Positions 1-10,591 of a DNA stretch of 64,000 bases are shown piece after piece. The DNA is from Mycobacterium sp. 3519A (lineage in GTDB: Bacteria; Actinomycetota; Actinomycetes; Mycobacteriales; Mycobacteriaceae). A program made the translations under genes and the position numbers. Positions within the stretch are counted from its first letter, which is position 1. The number at the start of each line of letters is the position of its first letter. The DNA lies in contig NZ_OESG01000013.1 in the NCBI RefSeq assembly GCF_900240945.1, positions 2,565,622 to 2,629,621 on the forward strand, written 5' to 3'. The notes below the pieces were generated by a model that saw nothing but the letters and a program-made list of their open reading frames with translations, was not told the DNA's origin and ran no database searches.

Positions 1-2646
1 CTCGGCTTCATGGAGTCGGTGATCTGGGCGTTCAAGCAGCTGTGGGACAAAGGCCTTGCCTACGAAGGCAATCGGGTGCTGCCGTACTGCTGGAACGACG
101 AGACGCCGCTGTCCAACCACGAACTGCGGATGGACGACGACGTCTACCAGAGTCGTCAGGACCCGGCGATCACGGTCGGTTTCAAGGTCAGCGAGGGCCC
201 ACTCGAGGGCGCCTACCTGCTGATCTGGACGACGACGCCGTGGACGCTGCCGTCGAACCAGGCCGTCGCGGTGGGACCCGACGTCACCTACGTGTTGGTG
301 GCGGGCCCCGACGACCGGCGTTACGTGCTGGCGCAGGCACGGCTTGCGGCCTATGCCCGCGAACTGGGCGAGGAACCGGAAGTGCTGGCCACCTACACCG
401 GTCGTGATCTGCTGGAAACCCGGTACCTGCCGCCGTTCCCGTACTTCATGGACGCGCCGAACTCGTTCCGGGTGTTGGCCGCCGATTTCGTCAGCACCGA
501 GGACGGCACCGGGATCGTGCACATGTCGCCGGCGTACGGCGAGGACGACATGGCGACCACCCAGCCCGCGGGCATCACCGCGGTCACGCCGGTCGACGCC
601 AAGGGCCGCTTCGACAAGACCGTCCCGGACTACGCGGGCCAACACGTGTTCGACGCGAACCCGCAGATCATCCGGGACCTGAAGAACCAGGGTCGGGCGG
701 CGGCGGCCAACGGCGCGGTGCTGTTGCGCCACGAAACCTACGAACACTCCTACCCGCACTGCTGGCGGTGCCGAAACCCGTTGATCTATCGGGCGGTGTC
801 GTCGTGGTTCATCAAGGTCAGCGACTTCAAGGACCGGATGGTCGAACTGAACCAGGACATCACCTGGTATCCCGAGCACGTCAAGGACGGCCAGTTCGGT
901 AAGTGGCTGTCCAATGCGCGGGACTGGTCGATCTCGCGAAACCGCTACTGGGGCAGCCCGATTCCGGTGTGGAAGTCCGACAACCCGGACTACCCGCGGA
1001 TCGACGTCTACGGCAGCCTCGACGAACTGGAGCGCGACTTCGGGGTGCGGCCCGACAACCTGCACCGGCCGTACATCGATGAGCTGACCCGCCCGAATCC
1101 CGATGATCCGACCGGTCGCTCGACGATGCGGCGCATCGAGGACGTCTTCGACGTGTGGTTCGACTCGGGGTCCATGCCGTACGGGCAGGTGCACTACCCG
1201 TTCGAGAACCAGGACTGGTTCGACACGCACTTCCCCGGCGACTTCATCGTCGAGTACATCGGCCAGACCCGCGGCTGGTTCTACACACTGCACGTGCTCG
1301 CGACGGCGCTGTTCGACCGGCCCGCATTCAAAACCTGTGTGGCACACGGCATCGTGCTGGGCAACGACGGCCAGAAGATGAGCAAGTCGCTGCGCAACTA
1401 CCCCGACGTGACCGAGGTGTTCGACCGCGACGGCTCCGACGCGATGCGGTGGTTCTTGATGGCCTCGCCAATCCTGCGCGGCGGCAACCTGATCGTCACC
1501 GAGCAGGGCATCCGCGAGGGTGTGCGGCAGGTGCTGCTGCCGTTGTGGAACGCGTACACGTTCCTGGCGCTGTATGCGCCGAAGAAGGGCACCTGGCGCA
1601 CCGACTCGCCGCACGTGCTGGACCGCTACATCCTGGCCAAGCTCGCCGAGTTGCGCGACGACCTGACCGCGTCGCTGGACGTGTGCGACATCTTCGGCGC
1701 ATGCGATCAGTTGCGGCAGTTCACCGAGGCGTTGACGAATTGGTATGTGCGACGGTCGCGTCAGCGGTTCTGGGAGGAGGACGCCGACGCGATCGACACG
1801 CTGCACACGGTGCTCGAGGTGACCGGCAGGCTGGCGGCGCCGCTGCTGCCGCTGATCACCGAGGTGATCTGGCGCGGCGTCACCGGTGAGCGGTCGGTGC
1901 ACCTGACCGACTGGCCGGAGCCCGGTGTGGTGCCCGCCGACCCTGATCTGGTGGCCGATATGGACCTGGTCCGCGAGGTCGCGTCGGCGGCGTCGTCGCT
2001 GCGCAAGGCGAAGAAGCTGCGGGTACGCCTGCCGCTGCCGAAACTAACTGTGGCAGTGGACAATCCACAGCGGCTGGCACCGTTCGCGGACCTGCTTGCC
2101 GATGAGCTCAACGTCAAGGCGGTCGAGTTGACCGACGACATCGACACCTACGGGCGTTTCGAGCTGACCGTCAACGCCAAGGTGGCAGGGCCGCGGCTGG
2201 GCAAGGATGTGCAGGCCGCGATCAAGGCCGTCAAGGCGGGCGAAGCGGTGGTCAACGCCGACGGCACGTTGACGGCGGGGCCGGCCCTGCTGCAGCAACA
2301 GGAGTACAGCTCGCGGCTGGTGGCCGCCGACCCCGAGTACACCAGCGCACTGCCCGACGGCGCCGGCCTGGTGGTCCTCGACGGCACCGTGACCGAGGAG
2401 CTGGAGGCCGAAGGCTGGGCCCGCGACCTGATCCGGGAGCTGCAGGATCTGCGCAAATCGACCGGTCTCGACGTGTCGGACCGGATCCGGGTGACCATCG
2501 CGGTGCCCTCCGACCGCGAGCAGTGGGCGCGGACGCACGCCGACCTGATCGCAGGCGAGATCCTGGCGACCAGTTTCGAATTCGGCCAGCCCGCCGACGG
2601 CGCGGAGTTGGGCGGCGGCGTGCGGGTGGCGATCGCCAAGGCCTAG
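1..2646 (+). CDS. ileS: Isoleucyl-tRNA synthetase, 5'-truncated by the window edge
   Basis: Charges tRNA-Ile with isoleucine in the cytoplasm. The reading frame is open from base 1 and in frame with the ATG at 10, so the gene starts outside the window; about 880 residues are present of the roughly 1040 usual for actinobacterial IleS. The HIGH signature lies in the missing part. Visible are the CP1 editing-domain stretch ([12 protein letters not shown] near the start), the class I motif [13 protein letters not shown] (bases about 1371-1409), and the C-terminal anticodon-binding region. The frame ends in TAG at 2644-2646. Family assignment is secure; only the N-terminus is unknown. Confidence 0.97.
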   Translation, partial: LGFMESVIWAFKQLWDKGLAYEGNRVLPYCWNDETPLSNHELRMDDDVYQSRQDPAITVGFKVSEGPLEGAYLLIWTTTPWTLPSNQAVAVGPDVTYVLVAGPDDRRYVLAQARLAAYARELGEEPEVLATYTGRDLLETRYLPPFPYFMDAPNSFRVLAADFVSTEDGTGIVHMSPAYGEDDMATTQPAGITAVTPVDAKGRFDKTVPDYAGQHVFDANPQIIRDLKNQGRAAAANGAVLLRHETYEHSYPHCWRCRNPLIYRAVSSWFIKVSDFKDRMVELNQDITWYPEHVKDGQFGKWLSNARDWSISRNRYWGSPIPVWKSDNPDYPRIDVYGSLDELERDFGVRPDNLHRPYIDELTRPNPDDPTGRSTMRRIEDVFDVWFDSGSMPYGQVHYPFENQDWFDTHFPGDFIVEYIGQTRGWFYTLHVLATALFDRPAFKTCVAHGIVLGNDGQKMSKSLRNYPDVTEVFDRDGSDAMRWFLMASPILRGGNLIVTEQGIREGVRQVLLPLWNAYTFLALYAPKKGTWRTDSPHVLDRYILAKLAELRDDLTASLDVCDIFGACDQLRQFTEALTNWYVRRSRQRFWEEDADAIDTLHTVLEVTGRLAAPLLPLITEVIWRGVTGERSVHLTDWPEPGVVPADPDLVADMDLVREVASAASSLRKAKKLRVRLPLPKLTVAVDNPQRLAPFADLLADELNVKAVELTDDIDTYGRFELTVNAKVAGPRLGKDVQAAIKAVKAGEAVVNADGTLTAGPALLQQQEYSSRLVAADPEYTSALPDGAGLVVLDGTVTEELEAEGWARDLIRELQDLRKSTGLDVSDRIRVTIAVPSDREQWARTHADLIAGEILATSFEFGQPADGAELGGGVRVAIAKA

Positions 2647-2722
2647 CCCGCCGAGTGGGAAGTTGAGCCACGCTTCGCGCCGATTTGCGTGTCTTAAGTG
2701 GCCACTCGCCGTAGCGGACCGG

Positions 2723-2938
2723 TCAGCCGACCCGTGCACTGCGGCCGTCGAACGACACGGTGTCGCCGGAACGAAGCTGCCTGCCCCGGCGGCGCTCGAT
2801 CTCGTCGTTGACGATGACCAGCCCGTCGGCGATGACGGCCTTGGCGTCTGCCCCGCTGTCGATCAGCCCCGCCAGTTTCAGGAACTGACCCAGGCGGATC
2901 GTCTCGTCGCGAATCGGCACGTCGTGCATTCCCGTCAC
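2723..2938 (-). CDS. Small S4-domain RNA-binding protein
   Basis: A 71-residue protein consisting almost entirely of an S4 RNA-binding fold: [20 protein letters not shown], then [15 protein letters not shown], and a C-terminal VSFDG strand. It resembles the YaaA/YbcJ class of single-domain S4 proteins, which bind structured RNA and are often tied to ribosome function. The start is GTG at 2938; an ATG three codons further in (2929) would also work. It lies between convergent ileS and divergent dinX. The domain is confident; the specific RNA target cannot be read from sequence. Confidence 0.85.
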   Translation of the reverse strand: MTGMHDVPIRDETIRLGQFLKLAGLIDSGADAKAVIADGLVIVNDEIERRRGRQLRSGDTVSFDGRSARVG

Positions 2939-2948
2939 GCTAGCGCCC

Positions 2949-2963
2949 TAGCATCGGCGGTTG
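2949..2963 (+). promoter_or_regulatory. Predicted leaderless promoter of dinX
   Basis: TAGCAT at 2949-2954 fits the mycobacterial -10 pattern TANNNT and is followed 8 nt later by the GTG at 2963. No Shine-Dalgarno sequence precedes that GTG, so translation from a leaderless mRNA is inferred. Confidence 0.4.
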
Positions 2964-4327
2964 TGGATCGCTGGGTGCTGCACTTCGACATGGATGCGTT
3001 CTTCGCATCCGTCGAGCAGTTGACCCGGCCCACGCTGCGGGGCAGGCCGGTGCTCGTCGGCGGTCTCGGCGGGCGCGGTGTGGTGGCGGGCGCCAGCTAC
3101 GAGTCGCGGGTGTACGGCGCGCGCTCGGCCATGCCGATGCACCAGGCCCGCCGCCTGGTCGGCGCCACCGCCGTCGTGCTGCCGCCGCGCGGCGTGGTCT
3201 ACGGCGTGGCCAGCCGCCGCGTGTTCGAGACGGTCCGAACCCTGGTGCCGGTCCTCGAGCAGTTGTCGTTCGACGAGGCGTTCGGCGAACCCCCGGAACT
3301 TACGGGTGCGACCGCCGCCGACGTCGAGGCGTTCTGCCGACACCTGAAGACCAGAATCCGCGACGAGACCGGGCTGATCGCGTCCGTCGGCGCCGGCTCA
3401 GGCAAACAGATCGCCAAGATCGCGTCCGACCTGGCCAAGCCCGACGGCATCCGGGTGGTACGCCGCGACGAGGAAACCCTTCTGCTGCACGGCCTTCCGG
3501 TGCGCCGGCTGTGGGGTATCGGGCCGGTGGCCGAGGAGAAACTGCATCGGCTCGGCATCGAGACCATCGGCCAACTCGCCGCGCTGTCCGACGCCGAGGC
3601 CGCGAACATCCTCGGCACGGCCGTCGGTTCCGCGCTGCACCGGCTCGCGCAGGGCATCGACGACCGGCCCGTCGCCGAGAACGCCCCCGCCAAACAGATC
3701 AGTGCGGAATCCACCTTTCCCGAAGACCTGACCACGCTCGATCAGCTGCGGGAGGCGTTGGGGCCCATCGGCGAACACGCCCACGCCCGGTTGGAGAAGG
3801 ACGGTCGCGGCGCCCGCACCGTCACGGTCAAGCTGAAGAAATCCGATATGAGCATCCTGACGCGGTCCGCGACGCTTCCGTACGCCACCACCGATGCGTC
3901 GACGCTGACCGCGATGGCCCGGCGGCTGCTGCTCGACCCCCTCGAGATCGGCCCGATTCGTCTTGTCGGCGTTGGGTTTTCGGGGTTGTCCGACGTCCGC
4001 CAGGAATCGCTGTTCCCTGACCTGGAATTGGCGGCCGAGGACGTGTCGAACAGCACCAGCCTGCCGCCGACCGTCACCGAACTGGCGGCCACCCCGCCCG
4101 CATGGCGGATCGGCGACGACGTGGTGCACACCGACTACGGCCACGGCTGGATTCAAGGGGCGGGACACGGCGTGATGACCGTGCGGTTCGAAACGCGCGG
4201 CACGGGCCCAGGACCCGCGCGCACGCTTCCCGACGACGAGCCACGGATCGCGCGGGCCAACCCCGTCGACAGCCTCGACTGGCCGGACTACATCGAGGAG
4301 CTGAGCCGCTACCAGAGTTCGCCGTGA
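2963..4327 (+). CDS. dinB: Y-family DNA polymerase IV (DinX type)
   Basis: Translesion DNA polymerase of 454 residues. The N-terminus [13 protein letters not shown] holds the first catalytic Asp; SFDEAF holds the acidic pair of the second motif; [19 protein letters not shown] is the conserved palm/fingers segment, followed by helix-hairpin-helix residues [12 protein letters not shown] and the little finger. QESLF at about residues 347-351 matches a beta-clamp-binding motif. A C-terminal extension of about 90 residues follows, as in mycobacterial DinX. The frame continues upstream to 2663, but that part overlaps the S4 gene on the other strand and has no polymerase homology, so the GTG at 2963 is preferred. 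The 3' end overlaps the convergent secreted-protein gene by 19 bp. Confidence 0.92.
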   Translation: MDRWVLHFDMDAFFASVEQLTRPTLRGRPVLVGGLGGRGVVAGASYESRVYGARSAMPMHQARRLVGATAVVLPPRGVVYGVASRRVFETVRTLVPVLEQLSFDEAFGEPPELTGATAADVEAFCRHLKTRIRDETGLIASVGAGSGKQIAKIASDLAKPDGIRVVRRDEETLLLHGLPVRRLWGIGPVAEEKLHRLGIETIGQLAALSDAEAANILGTAVGSALHRLAQGIDDRPVAENAPAKQISAESTFPEDLTTLDQLREALGPIGEHAHARLEKDGRGARTVTVKLKKSDMSILTRSATLPYATTDASTLTAMARRLLLDPLEIGPIRLVGVGFSGLSDVRQESLFPDLELAAEDVSNSTSLPPTVTELAATPPAWRIGDDVVHTDYGHGWIQGAGHGVMTVRFETRGTGPGPARTLPDDEPRIARANPVDSLDWPDYIEELSRYQSSP

Positions 4328-4761
4328 GAAGGGGCCAGCAGGAAGCCGTGGCTGTTGTACGTCTCGCAGCGCACCGCGCCGTCGTCAACGACGGCGCAAC
4401 TCGCGCCCCAGTTCTCCAGCCGTTGTCCCGCAGGCAGGACGTCGACGTCACGGGTGAACGACCCGGTGTCCGAGTGGCGGTATTCCGCGGGCGCCCAGCT
4501 GTTGACGACGGTCTGGTTGGTGCCAGGCGGCGCATCAGTGGGCACGGCGTCGCAGCCCACCGGCCCGCCGTTCGGCCCGATGCCGCATGAGCGGCCGTCG
4601 GGTGTCCTGAAGAATACGTAGTAGAAGTCGTCAGGCGTGGTGTAGTGGCCCTGCGCGATCGGGTAGGCGCGAATGTCGTCGGCAGGCGGATCGGCGCCCG
4701 CAGGCGGTGCGGCGGCCAGCGCCAGACCGGCGATCGCGGCCGCGGTCCACCTCGACTCCAT
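4309..4761 (-). CDS. Secreted hypothetical protein with signal peptide
   Basis: A 150-residue protein. The N-terminus has one Arg, a hydrophobic core ([15 protein letters not shown]) and a likely AXA-type cleavage site near GADPPADD, so Sec export is inferred. The mature part has four Cys in two pairs ([13 protein letters not shown] and [12 protein letters not shown]), which suggests two disulfides. I do not recognise a characterised family; it looks like one of the small mycobacterial secreted proteins. It may share a transcript with the upstream ansA (12 bp gap, same strand). Confidence 0.75.
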   Translation of the reverse strand: MESRWTAAAIAGLALAAAPPAGADPPADDIRAYPIAQGHYTTPDDFYYVFFRTPDGRSCGIGPNGGPVGCDAVPTDAPPGTNQTVVNSWAPAEYRHSDTGSFTRDVDVLPAGQRLENWGASCAVVDDGAVRCETYNSHGFLLAPSHGELW

Positions 4762-4773
4762 CGTCTTGTTCTA

Positions 4774-5718
4774 TCAGCCCCAGCGGGCGACGACGTCGCC
4801 GACGGGCGAGCCCGCCGCCAGCGCGGCCATCACCAACACCCTCGCCTGCGCGGCGTGTAGTCGCGGCACCACGACCGCCCCGGCGTCCACCAGTTCGCGG
4901 CCGGGTCCGTAGCCGGCGCTGACGTGCCCGCCGGGCACCCGGGTCGACAGCGCCACCGTGACACCGTCGCGGCAGTGCCGCCGCGCCCCGTCGATCACGG
5001 CCGCGCCCGCATTGCCCGAACCGACGGTCTGCAGCACGATGCCGCGGGCGCCTGCGGCCACGCACGCATCCATCGCGACGGCGTCCGACCCGGCGTACAC
5101 CGCGACGGTGTCGACCCGAGGCGCCTGCGCCGCCGACAGCGGCCCCAGGTACGGCCGGGCTTTGTCACGCTGCGGCAGATACCGACCGTCGACGACGGTG
5201 CCGACCACGTGGCCGGTGAACCCGCGCAGGTCGCCAGTCGCGGTCTTCTGCAGGCCCAGCGGCTGCCACACCGTGCCCGCCAGGCTCACCAGCACGCCGA
5301 GGCCGCGGGCATCCGGGCTGCCTGCCAGCGCCAGCGCGTTGCGCAGGTTCGCAGGCCCGTCGGCGTCCGGCGCGTCGGCGCTGTGCAGCGCACCGGTCAT
5401 CACCACGGGCATCGCGCCGTCGTAGGTCAGTTCCAGCCAGAGCGCCGTTTCCTCCATGGTGTCGGTGCCGTGCGTGATCACGACGCCGTCGGCGCCCGCG
5501 TCCTTGCAGGCAGTCAGCACCGCATCGCGAATTCGAGCCCAATGCGCCGGTGTCAGCTGCGAGCTGTCGACCGACATCACATCGACCACGTCGACGTCGA
5601 GGCCTGCGGTCAGATCGGAGCCGCTGCGGGTCGGCCGCTTGATCCCGTGTTCGTCGCTGCTGGTGGCGATGGTGCCTCCGGTGGTGACGACGACCAGGCG
5701 ACCCATGGGGGAAATCAT
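4774..5718 (-). CDS. ansA: L-asparaginase
   Basis: Hydrolyses L-asparagine to aspartate and ammonia; in M. tuberculosis AnsA serves nitrogen supply and acid resistance. Both catalytic triad regions are visible: [12 protein letters not shown] near the N-terminus (first nucleophilic Thr) and [12 protein letters not shown] (second Thr-Asp). The length, 314 residues, is normal. The frame continues upstream to 5961 but that part overlaps lspA. ATG at 5718 is chosen because AGGAG lies about 12 nt upstream; ATG at 5706 (MGRLVVV) is a close alternative. It is divergent from lspA, with 31 bp between starts. Confidence 0.93.
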   Translation of the reverse strand: MISPMGRLVVVTTGGTIATSSDEHGIKRPTRSGSDLTAGLDVDVVDVMSVDSSQLTPAHWARIRDAVLTACKDAGADGVVITHGTDTMEETALWLELTYDGAMPVVMTGALHSADAPDADGPANLRNALALAGSPDARGLGVLVSLAGTVWQPLGLQKTATGDLRGFTGHVVGTVVDGRYLPQRDKARPYLGPLSAAQAPRVDTVAVYAGSDAVAMDACVAAGARGIVLQTVGSGNAGAAVIDGARRHCRDGVTVALSTRVPGGHVSAGYGPGRELVDAGAVVVPRLHAAQARVLVMAALAAGSPVGDVVARWG

Positions 5719-5749
5719 CGCAAAACGACTCTCCTGCGATGATGGGGGA

Positions 5750-6313
5750 GTGACCGATGAATCCCCGGGGACGGCCGAACCCGTGACTGACGAGGCGGCC
5801 CCGTCCGAGCCTGCACCGAAGAGGCTGCGCCTGCTGCTAGGCGTCGCCGCGGTGGTGCTCATCCTGGACATCGTCACCAAGGTGCTCGCGGTCCGGTTGT
5901 TGACCCCCGGCCAGCCGGTGTCCATCGTCGGCGACACCATCACCTGGACGTTGGTGCGCAACTCCGGTGCCGCGTTCTCGATGGCGACCGGCTACACCTG
6001 GGTGCTGACCCTGATCGCCACCGGCGTGGTGATCGGCATCATCTGGATGGGCAGGCGCCTGGTCTCGCCGTGGTGGGCGCTCGGCCTCGGCATGATCCTC
6101 GGCGGCGCGATGGGCAACCTGGTCGACAGGTTCTTCCGCTCACCGGGTCCGCTGCGCGGGCACGTGGTCGACTTCCTGTCGATCGGGTGGTGGCCGGTGT
6201 TCAACGTGGCGGACCCGTCGGTGGTCGGCGGGGCGATCCTGCTGGTTGCGTTGTCGCTGTTCGGTTTTGACTTCGACACGGTCGGCCGTCGCAAGGCCGA
6301 CTCGTCCGAGTGA
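5750..6313 (+). CDS. lspA: Lipoprotein signal peptidase (signal peptidase II)
   Basis: Inner-membrane aspartyl protease that cleaves the signal peptide of prolipoproteins after Lgt has lipidated the lipobox Cys; lgt itself is at the far end of this window. It has 187 residues with four hydrophobic segments. Diagnostic motifs are VRNSGAAFS (residues 69-77), GNLVDRFF with catalytic Asp126, and FNVADP with catalytic Asp155. The start is GTG at 5750; the N-terminal 24 residues are acidic and Pro-rich, as is common in actinobacteria. Upstream in-frame codons would run into ansA. It overlaps the next gene by 4 bp (GTGA). Confidence 0.95.
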   Translation: MTDESPGTAEPVTDEAAPSEPAPKRLRLLLGVAAVVLILDIVTKVLAVRLLTPGQPVSIVGDTITWTLVRNSGAAFSMATGYTWVLTLIATGVVIGIIWMGRRLVSPWWALGLGMILGGAMGNLVDRFFRSPGPLRGHVVDFLSIGWWPVFNVADPSVVGGAILLVALSLFGFDFDTVGRRKADSSE

Positions 6314-7239
6314 CGACGCGGTCGATGCCGGTCCCCGAGGGGCTGGCGGGTATGCGTGTCGACGCCGGGTTGGCGCGGCTGCTCGGGTTGTCGCGGACCG
6401 CTGCGGCGGCGCTGGCCGAAGACGGCGGCGTCGAGGTGGACGGTGCGCCTGCGGGCAAGTCGGACAAGTTGACGGCGGGCGCCTGGTTGGAGGTGCGGCT
6501 GCCGGAAGCGCCTGCCCCGGTGGAGAACACGCCCGTCGACATCGAGGGCATGGCGATCCTGTACTCCGACGCCGACATCGTCGCCGTCGACAAGCCGCCG
6601 GGGGTGGCCGCGCATGCGACGGTCGGGTGGCACGGCCCGACGGTGCTCGGCGGACTTGCCGCCGCAGGCTTCCGCATCAGCACCTCGGGCATCCACGAGC
6701 GGCAGGGCATCGTGCATCGCCTCGACGTCGGCACCTCCGGCGTCATGGTGGTGGCGCTGTCCGAGCGTGCCTACACAGTGCTGAAGCGGGCGTTCAAGCA
6801 GCGGACCGTCGAAAAGCGTTACCACGCACTGGTTCAGGGGCACCCGGATCCGTCGAGCGGAACCATCGACGCCCCGATCGGCAGGCACCGCGGCCACGAC
6901 TGGAAGTTCGCGGTGACCGAACACGGCAGGCACAGTGTCACGCATTACGACACGCTGGAAGCGCACCAGGCGGCCAGTCTGCTCGACATCGAACTGGAGA
7001 CCGGACGCACGCACCAGATCCGGGTGCACTTCGCCGCACTGCACCACCCGTGCGCCGGGGACCTCACCTACGGCGCCGATCCGACCTTGGCGAAAAAGCT
7101 TGGCCTGGAACGGCAATGGCTGCATGCACGGTCGCTGGCGTTCGCTCATCCCGCCGACGGTCGTCGCGTCGAGATCACCAGCCCCTATCCTGACGATCTG
7201 CAACACGCGCTGGACGTGTTGCGTAACCACGAACTGTGA
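6310..7239 (+). CDS. RluA-family 23S rRNA pseudouridine synthase
   Basis: Isomerises specific uridines in large-subunit rRNA to pseudouridine. The 309 residues comprise an N-terminal S4-like RNA-binding part ([19 protein letters not shown]) and the catalytic domain with HRLDVGTSG, in which the Asp (about residue 139) is the nucleophile. [12 protein letters not shown] and CAGDLTYG are conserved C-terminal motifs. It is the positional counterpart of M. tuberculosis Rv1540. The GTG start overlaps the lspA stop, and the gene's own TGA overlaps the next GTG, so the three genes are translationally coupled. RluD-type specificity is likely but cannot be proven. Confidence 0.93.
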   Translation: MTTRSMPVPEGLAGMRVDAGLARLLGLSRTAAAALAEDGGVEVDGAPAGKSDKLTAGAWLEVRLPEAPAPVENTPVDIEGMAILYSDADIVAVDKPPGVAAHATVGWHGPTVLGGLAAAGFRISTSGIHERQGIVHRLDVGTSGVMVVALSERAYTVLKRAFKQRTVEKRYHALVQGHPDPSSGTIDAPIGRHRGHDWKFAVTEHGRHSVTHYDTLEAHQAASLLDIELETGRTHQIRVHFAALHHPCAGDLTYGADPTLAKKLGLERQWLHARSLAFAHPADGRRVEITSPYPDDLQHALDVLRNHEL

Positions 7240-8138
7240 GCGAGCAGCGTAGAGCGGGGTTGTTGTTCGGGGTCGGCGCGTACGCGTCGTGGGGACTGTT
7301 TCCCGCGTTCTTCCCGCTGCTGGAACCCGCGGGCGCGTTCGAAATCCTGGCCCACCGCATCGTGTGGTGTTTCGCGTTGATGGTCGTGGTCGTCGCGGCG
7401 GTGCGCCGACTCTCCGATATTCGCGCGATGTCGGGGCGCACCTGGCTGTTGCTGACCTTCGCGTCGGCGCTGATCTCCGCCAACTGGCTGATCTACATCT
7501 ACGCCGTCAACAACGGTCACGTCGTCGACGCCGCCCTCGGCTACTTCATCAACCCGCTCGCCACCGTCGCGCTGGGCCTGCTGATCTTTCGTGAGCGGCT
7601 CAACCGAGCCCAGTTCGCGGCCCTGGCGGTCGCGGTCGTGGCAGTGGTGGTGCTGACGGTGGAGGTGGGTCAGCCACCGCTGATCGGGCTGGGGCTGGCG
7701 CTGTCGTTCAGCTCCTACGGCGCGGTGAAGAAGGTGGTCCCGGTCGATCCGCGGGTCAGCGTCGGCATCGAGGCGGCTATCGCGACGCCTTTTGCGCTGG
7801 CCTTCCTCGTCGTCATCGAGGTCACCGGCCACGCGACGTTCACCAGCCTCGGCGCGGGCCACATCGCGCTGATGGTGATGTCCGGCGTACTGACCGCGGT
7901 GCCGCTGCTGCTGTTCGCGGCCGCCGCACAGCGGCTGCCGCTGGTCACGCTGGGGCTGCTGTTCTACCTGACCCCGGCCATGCAGTTGACCTGGGGCGTG
8001 GTGGTCGGCCACGAGCCGATGCCGCCCGCGCGCTGGCTCGGCTTCGGGCTGATCTGGGTGGCGCTGGCCGTTTTCAGCGCCGACGCGCTGTGGCGGGCCC
8101 GTGTCGATCGGCGCGCACTCGAATCGTCATCCCTGTGA
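7236..8138 (+). CDS. rarD: RarD-type EamA family transporter
   Basis: A 300-residue integral membrane protein with about ten hydrophobic segments, of the drug/metabolite transporter superfamily. The N-terminal [19 protein letters not shown] and [12 protein letters not shown] are typical of RarD (chloramphenicol-sensitivity protein family). [20 protein letters not shown] and [12 protein letters not shown] are also characteristic. Substrate is not known for the family as a whole. It is coupled to the preceding pseudouridine synthase gene by a 4-bp overlap. AGGAGG after its stop belongs to the next gene. Confidence 0.9.
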   Translation: MSEQRRAGLLFGVGAYASWGLFPAFFPLLEPAGAFEILAHRIVWCFALMVVVVAAVRRLSDIRAMSGRTWLLLTFASALISANWLIYIYAVNNGHVVDAALGYFINPLATVALGLLIFRERLNRAQFAALAVAVVAVVVLTVEVGQPPLIGLGLALSFSSYGAVKKVVPVDPRVSVGIEAAIATPFALAFLVVIEVTGHATFTSLGAGHIALMVMSGVLTAVPLLLFAAAAQRLPLVTLGLLFYLTPAMQLTWGVVVGHEPMPPARWLGFGLIWVALAVFSADALWRARVDRRALESSSL

Positions 8139-8168
8139 TGACACCATCGAGTCAGGAGGAAACCAGTC

Positions 8169-8549
8169 ATGCGCTACGGCCTGTTGATGCACTACCAGGA
8201 GGGCTCTGAGATCGGGTTGACGGAGGAGGACATGGCGCCGGCCATGGCCGCCTTCCAGCGGTACGCCGACGACCTGTCGGCCGCAGGCGTGCTCGTCAGC
8301 ACCGACGTGTTCGAGTCCGTCGTCGCCACCACCACCGTCACCGCCAACAGCGGCACCCTCGAAATCCAGGACGGGCCGTTCGCCGACACCAAGGAGAAGC
8401 TCGGCGGCATCTTCGTCATCGAGGTCGACAATCTGGACGAGGCGCTGAAGTGGGCGCAGCGCAACCCCGCCAACAGTTGGGGCTGGATCGAGATCCGCCC
8501 GGTGGGACGGACCTACGCCGCGGACCGCGGGTGGTACACCCCTGAGTGA
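8169..8549 (+). CDS. YCII/DGPF-domain protein, partner of the ECF42 sigma factor
   Basis: A 126-residue protein with the YCII-related fold (MRYGLLMHYQEG at the N-terminus) and the DGPF signature in LEIQDGPFADTKEK (about residues 59-72), which defines the small proteins encoded beside ECF42 sigma factors. A strong AGGAGG lies 8 nt before the ATG. The sigma gene starts 22 bp downstream on the same strand. The enzymatic activity of DGPF proteins is not established; ligand binding or a YciI-like hydrolase role is possible. Confidence 0.88.
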   Translation: MRYGLLMHYQEGSEIGLTEEDMAPAMAAFQRYADDLSAAGVLVSTDVFESVVATTTVTANSGTLEIQDGPFADTKEKLGGIFVIEVDNLDEALKWAQRNPANSWGWIEIRPVGRTYAADRGWYTPE

Positions 8550-8571
8550 GCCTGCCGACGTAGGAGCCCGG

Positions 8572-9774
8572 GTGGCGGCACTCACCCGGGACTCCTACGG
8601 CAAGCTGCTCGCCGTCCTGGCGGCGCCGACCCGCGACATCGCCGCCGCCGAGGACGCGCTGGCCGACGCGCTGGAACGCGCGCTGGTCCGCTGGCCAGAC
8701 GACGGCGTCCCGGCCAACCCGGAAGGCTGGGTGCTGACGGTAGCGCGCAATCGACTGCGGGACCTGTGGAAGTCTGCGGGGCATCGGATGACCGAATCGC
8801 TGGGTGAAAGCGACTACGCTGCAACGGCTTTCGATGATCACACGCCCGCCGTCCGCGACCGGAGGCTGGAGCTCATGCTGGTCTGCGCGCATCCGGCGAT
8901 CGCGCCGAACATCCGGACGCCGCTGATGCTGCAGTGTGTGCTCGGCGTCGAGGCCGCCGCCATCGCCACCGCGTTCGCCGTTGCGCCTGCGACGATGGCG
9001 CAGCGACTGGTGCGCGCCAAGAAACGCATCCGCGACGCGGGCATCCCGTTCGTGCTGCCGGAGCCCGAGGATCTGGCACGGCGGCTACCGGCCGTGTTGG
9101 AGGCGGTCTACGGCGCCTATGCGATCGACTGGCAGTCCGCGCCGCAGGGCGCACCCGTCGAATCCCTGGCAGCCGAGGCGCTGCACCTGGCACTGGTGCT
9201 CGCCGAGTCACTGCCCGACGATCCGGAGGTGCTCGGCCTCGCGGCGCTGGTGTGCCTGTCGGAGGCGCGCAGACCGGCCAGGCGCACCGCCGACGGCTGC
9301 TTCGTCCCTCTCGACGAACAGGACAGCGGACTGTGGGATTCGGCGTTGATCACCCGCGGCGAGGCGTTGCTGCAGCGCGCCCATCGACACGGTGCCCCTG
9401 GCCGGTTTCAGTACGAGGCGGCGATCCAGTCGGCCCATTGCGCCAGGGCGGTGCACGGCACCGTCGACCTGGCCGCGCTGCGGAAACTGCACCGTGCCGT
9501 GCTGCGGGTGGCACCGTCGCTCGGCGCGGCCGTCGCGGCGGCGGCCGTCGACGGCCAGATCGACGGCGCGCCAGCAGGGCTGCGTGCGCTGGACGGCATC
9601 GACGACGCGGCCGTGGCGCGGTTCCAGCCGTACTGGACGACGCGGGCGCATCTGCTCGCCGAGGCGGCACGCCCCGCGGAGGCCGCGGGCGCCTTCCGCA
9701 GAGCGATTGCACTGACCGCCGACGCGGGGGTGGCCGAGTACCTTTTGCGGTGTTTGCGTACGATCACCGGTTGA
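8572..9774 (+). CDS. ECF42-type sigma factor with C-terminal extension
   Basis: A 400-residue RNA polymerase sigma factor of the SigJ/ECF42 type. Region 2 spans about residues 20-70 (AAEDALADALERAL, then NPEGWVLTVARNRLRDLW). Region 4 spans about 100-160 (LMLQCVLGVEAAAIATAF and MAQRLVRAKKRIRD). The remaining 240 residues are the helical DUF6596/TPR-like tail typical of ECF42 (RTADGCFVPLDEQDSGLWD, FQYEAAIQSAHCA), which replaces an anti-sigma factor in this group. The start is GTG at 8572, with GGAG 5 nt upstream. Its partner DGPF gene is immediately upstream and is the expected direct target. Confidence 0.92.
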   Translation: MAALTRDSYGKLLAVLAAPTRDIAAAEDALADALERALVRWPDDGVPANPEGWVLTVARNRLRDLWKSAGHRMTESLGESDYAATAFDDHTPAVRDRRLELMLVCAHPAIAPNIRTPLMLQCVLGVEAAAIATAFAVAPATMAQRLVRAKKRIRDAGIPFVLPEPEDLARRLPAVLEAVYGAYAIDWQSAPQGAPVESLAAEALHLALVLAESLPDDPEVLGLAALVCLSEARRPARRTADGCFVPLDEQDSGLWDSALITRGEALLQRAHRHGAPGRFQYEAAIQSAHCARAVHGTVDLAALRKLHRAVLRVAPSLGAAVAAAAVDGQIDGAPAGLRALDGIDDAAVARFQPYWTTRAHLLAEAARPAEAAGAFRRAIALTADAGVAEYLLRCLRTITG

Positions 9775-9784
9775 CCGGCCGATA

Positions 9785-9799
9785 GCTATGCCATAGCGT
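9785..9799 (+). promoter_or_regulatory. Leaderless promoter and candidate operator of the TetR gene at 9806
   Basis: A perfect palindrome with arms GCTAT and ATAGC (spacer GCC) occupies 9785-9797 and overlaps a TANNNT-type -10 (TAGCGT, 9794-9799). The GTG at 9806 follows 6 nt later, giving a leaderless geometry. A repressor bound to the palindrome would cover the -10, so autoregulation is inferred. Five-bp arms are short, so this is tentative. Confidence 0.35.
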
Positions 9800-9805
9800 T
9801 TGCTC

Positions 9806-10519
9806 GTGGAGTCTGACGCGGAGCCGCTACCTGCTGCCAGGGGGCGGGGCCGCCCCGTAGGTGCCGATTCGGCCGAGACACGTGCGCGCATCCTTCGCGC
9901 GGCCCGCGATGTGATCAACGAACGCGGCTTCGAAGGCGCCAATTTCCAGGCCATCGCCTCCCGCGCCGGACTCAGCAGGCCGACCATGCACTACTACTTC
10001 CACGCCCGCGAAGAGATCTTCGAGTGTTTGATCGCGGAGTCGTATTCGATTGTCGCCGACTGCATTGCGCGAGCGAAACGCGAAGACACCCTGTTGAATC
10101 AGCTGTCGAAGTTCGTCATCACAGCACACCGGTCGGGACTAGCGGACCGGTCGATGCTGCAGTTCACGATCACCGCCAGGTTGGAATCCCAGCGCAGCTC
10201 CAGCCTGCGCGAGCAGCGCAGTCCGGTGCTATCGGCGGTCCACGGCTTCTACACCACGATCGTCGAACAGGCCGTCGCCCGTGGTGAGATCGCCGCAGAC
10301 ACCGACGTCGGCGCCGTGGTGAACATGCTGCTCGCGCTGTTCCTCGGAATGGGGTTCTACGCCGGATTCATTGCCGATGAAAACGATATGCCGGCCGTTG
10401 CCAAGCAACTTCATCGGCTGATGACGCACGGATTGCTGGATCGCCGCAGGAACGGTCGTCCGCTCACCGTCGCGCCGCCGGTGTCCGCCGGGGCGGGTGT
10501 CGACGCACTGACGGGCTGA
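9806..10519 (+). CDS. TetR-family transcriptional regulator
   Basis: A 237-residue DNA-binding repressor. The N-terminal HTH lies at about residues 20-65 (ARILRAARDVINERGF, then FQAIASRAGLSRPTMHYYFH), followed by an all-helical ligand domain. The N-terminal 18 residues are Pro/Gly/Arg-rich. GTG at 9806 is chosen over a TTG two codons upstream because of the promoter geometry. It is followed by a tiny membrane ORF and is not obviously co-transcribed with a metabolic target, so the ligand and regulon are unknown. Confidence 0.88.
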   Translation: MESDAEPLPAARGRGRPVGADSAETRARILRAARDVINERGFEGANFQAIASRAGLSRPTMHYYFHAREEIFECLIAESYSIVADCIARAKREDTLLNQLSKFVITAHRSGLADRSMLQFTITARLESQRSSSLREQRSPVLSAVHGFYTTIVEQAVARGEIAADTDVGAVVNMLLALFLGMGFYAGFIADENDMPAVAKQLHRLMTHGLLDRRRNGRPLTVAPPVSAGAGVDALTG

Positions 10520-10591
10520 CGACTCGCGCGATCTTCTTTTCGAGGGAAACACCCGATTTCTTTCGGCGCCGGCCGCAATACCGTTCTGGGC

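Noticed and set aside
2663-2962. N-terminal extension of the DinX polymerase
   Set aside because: The extension overlaps the S4-domain gene on the other strand, has no polymerase homology, and a better GTG with a -10 lies at 2963.
8934-9785. Arg/Gly-rich alternative frames inside the sigma factor and many other genes
   Set aside because: These long frames come from high GC content at third positions; they lack motifs and overlap genes with clear family matches.
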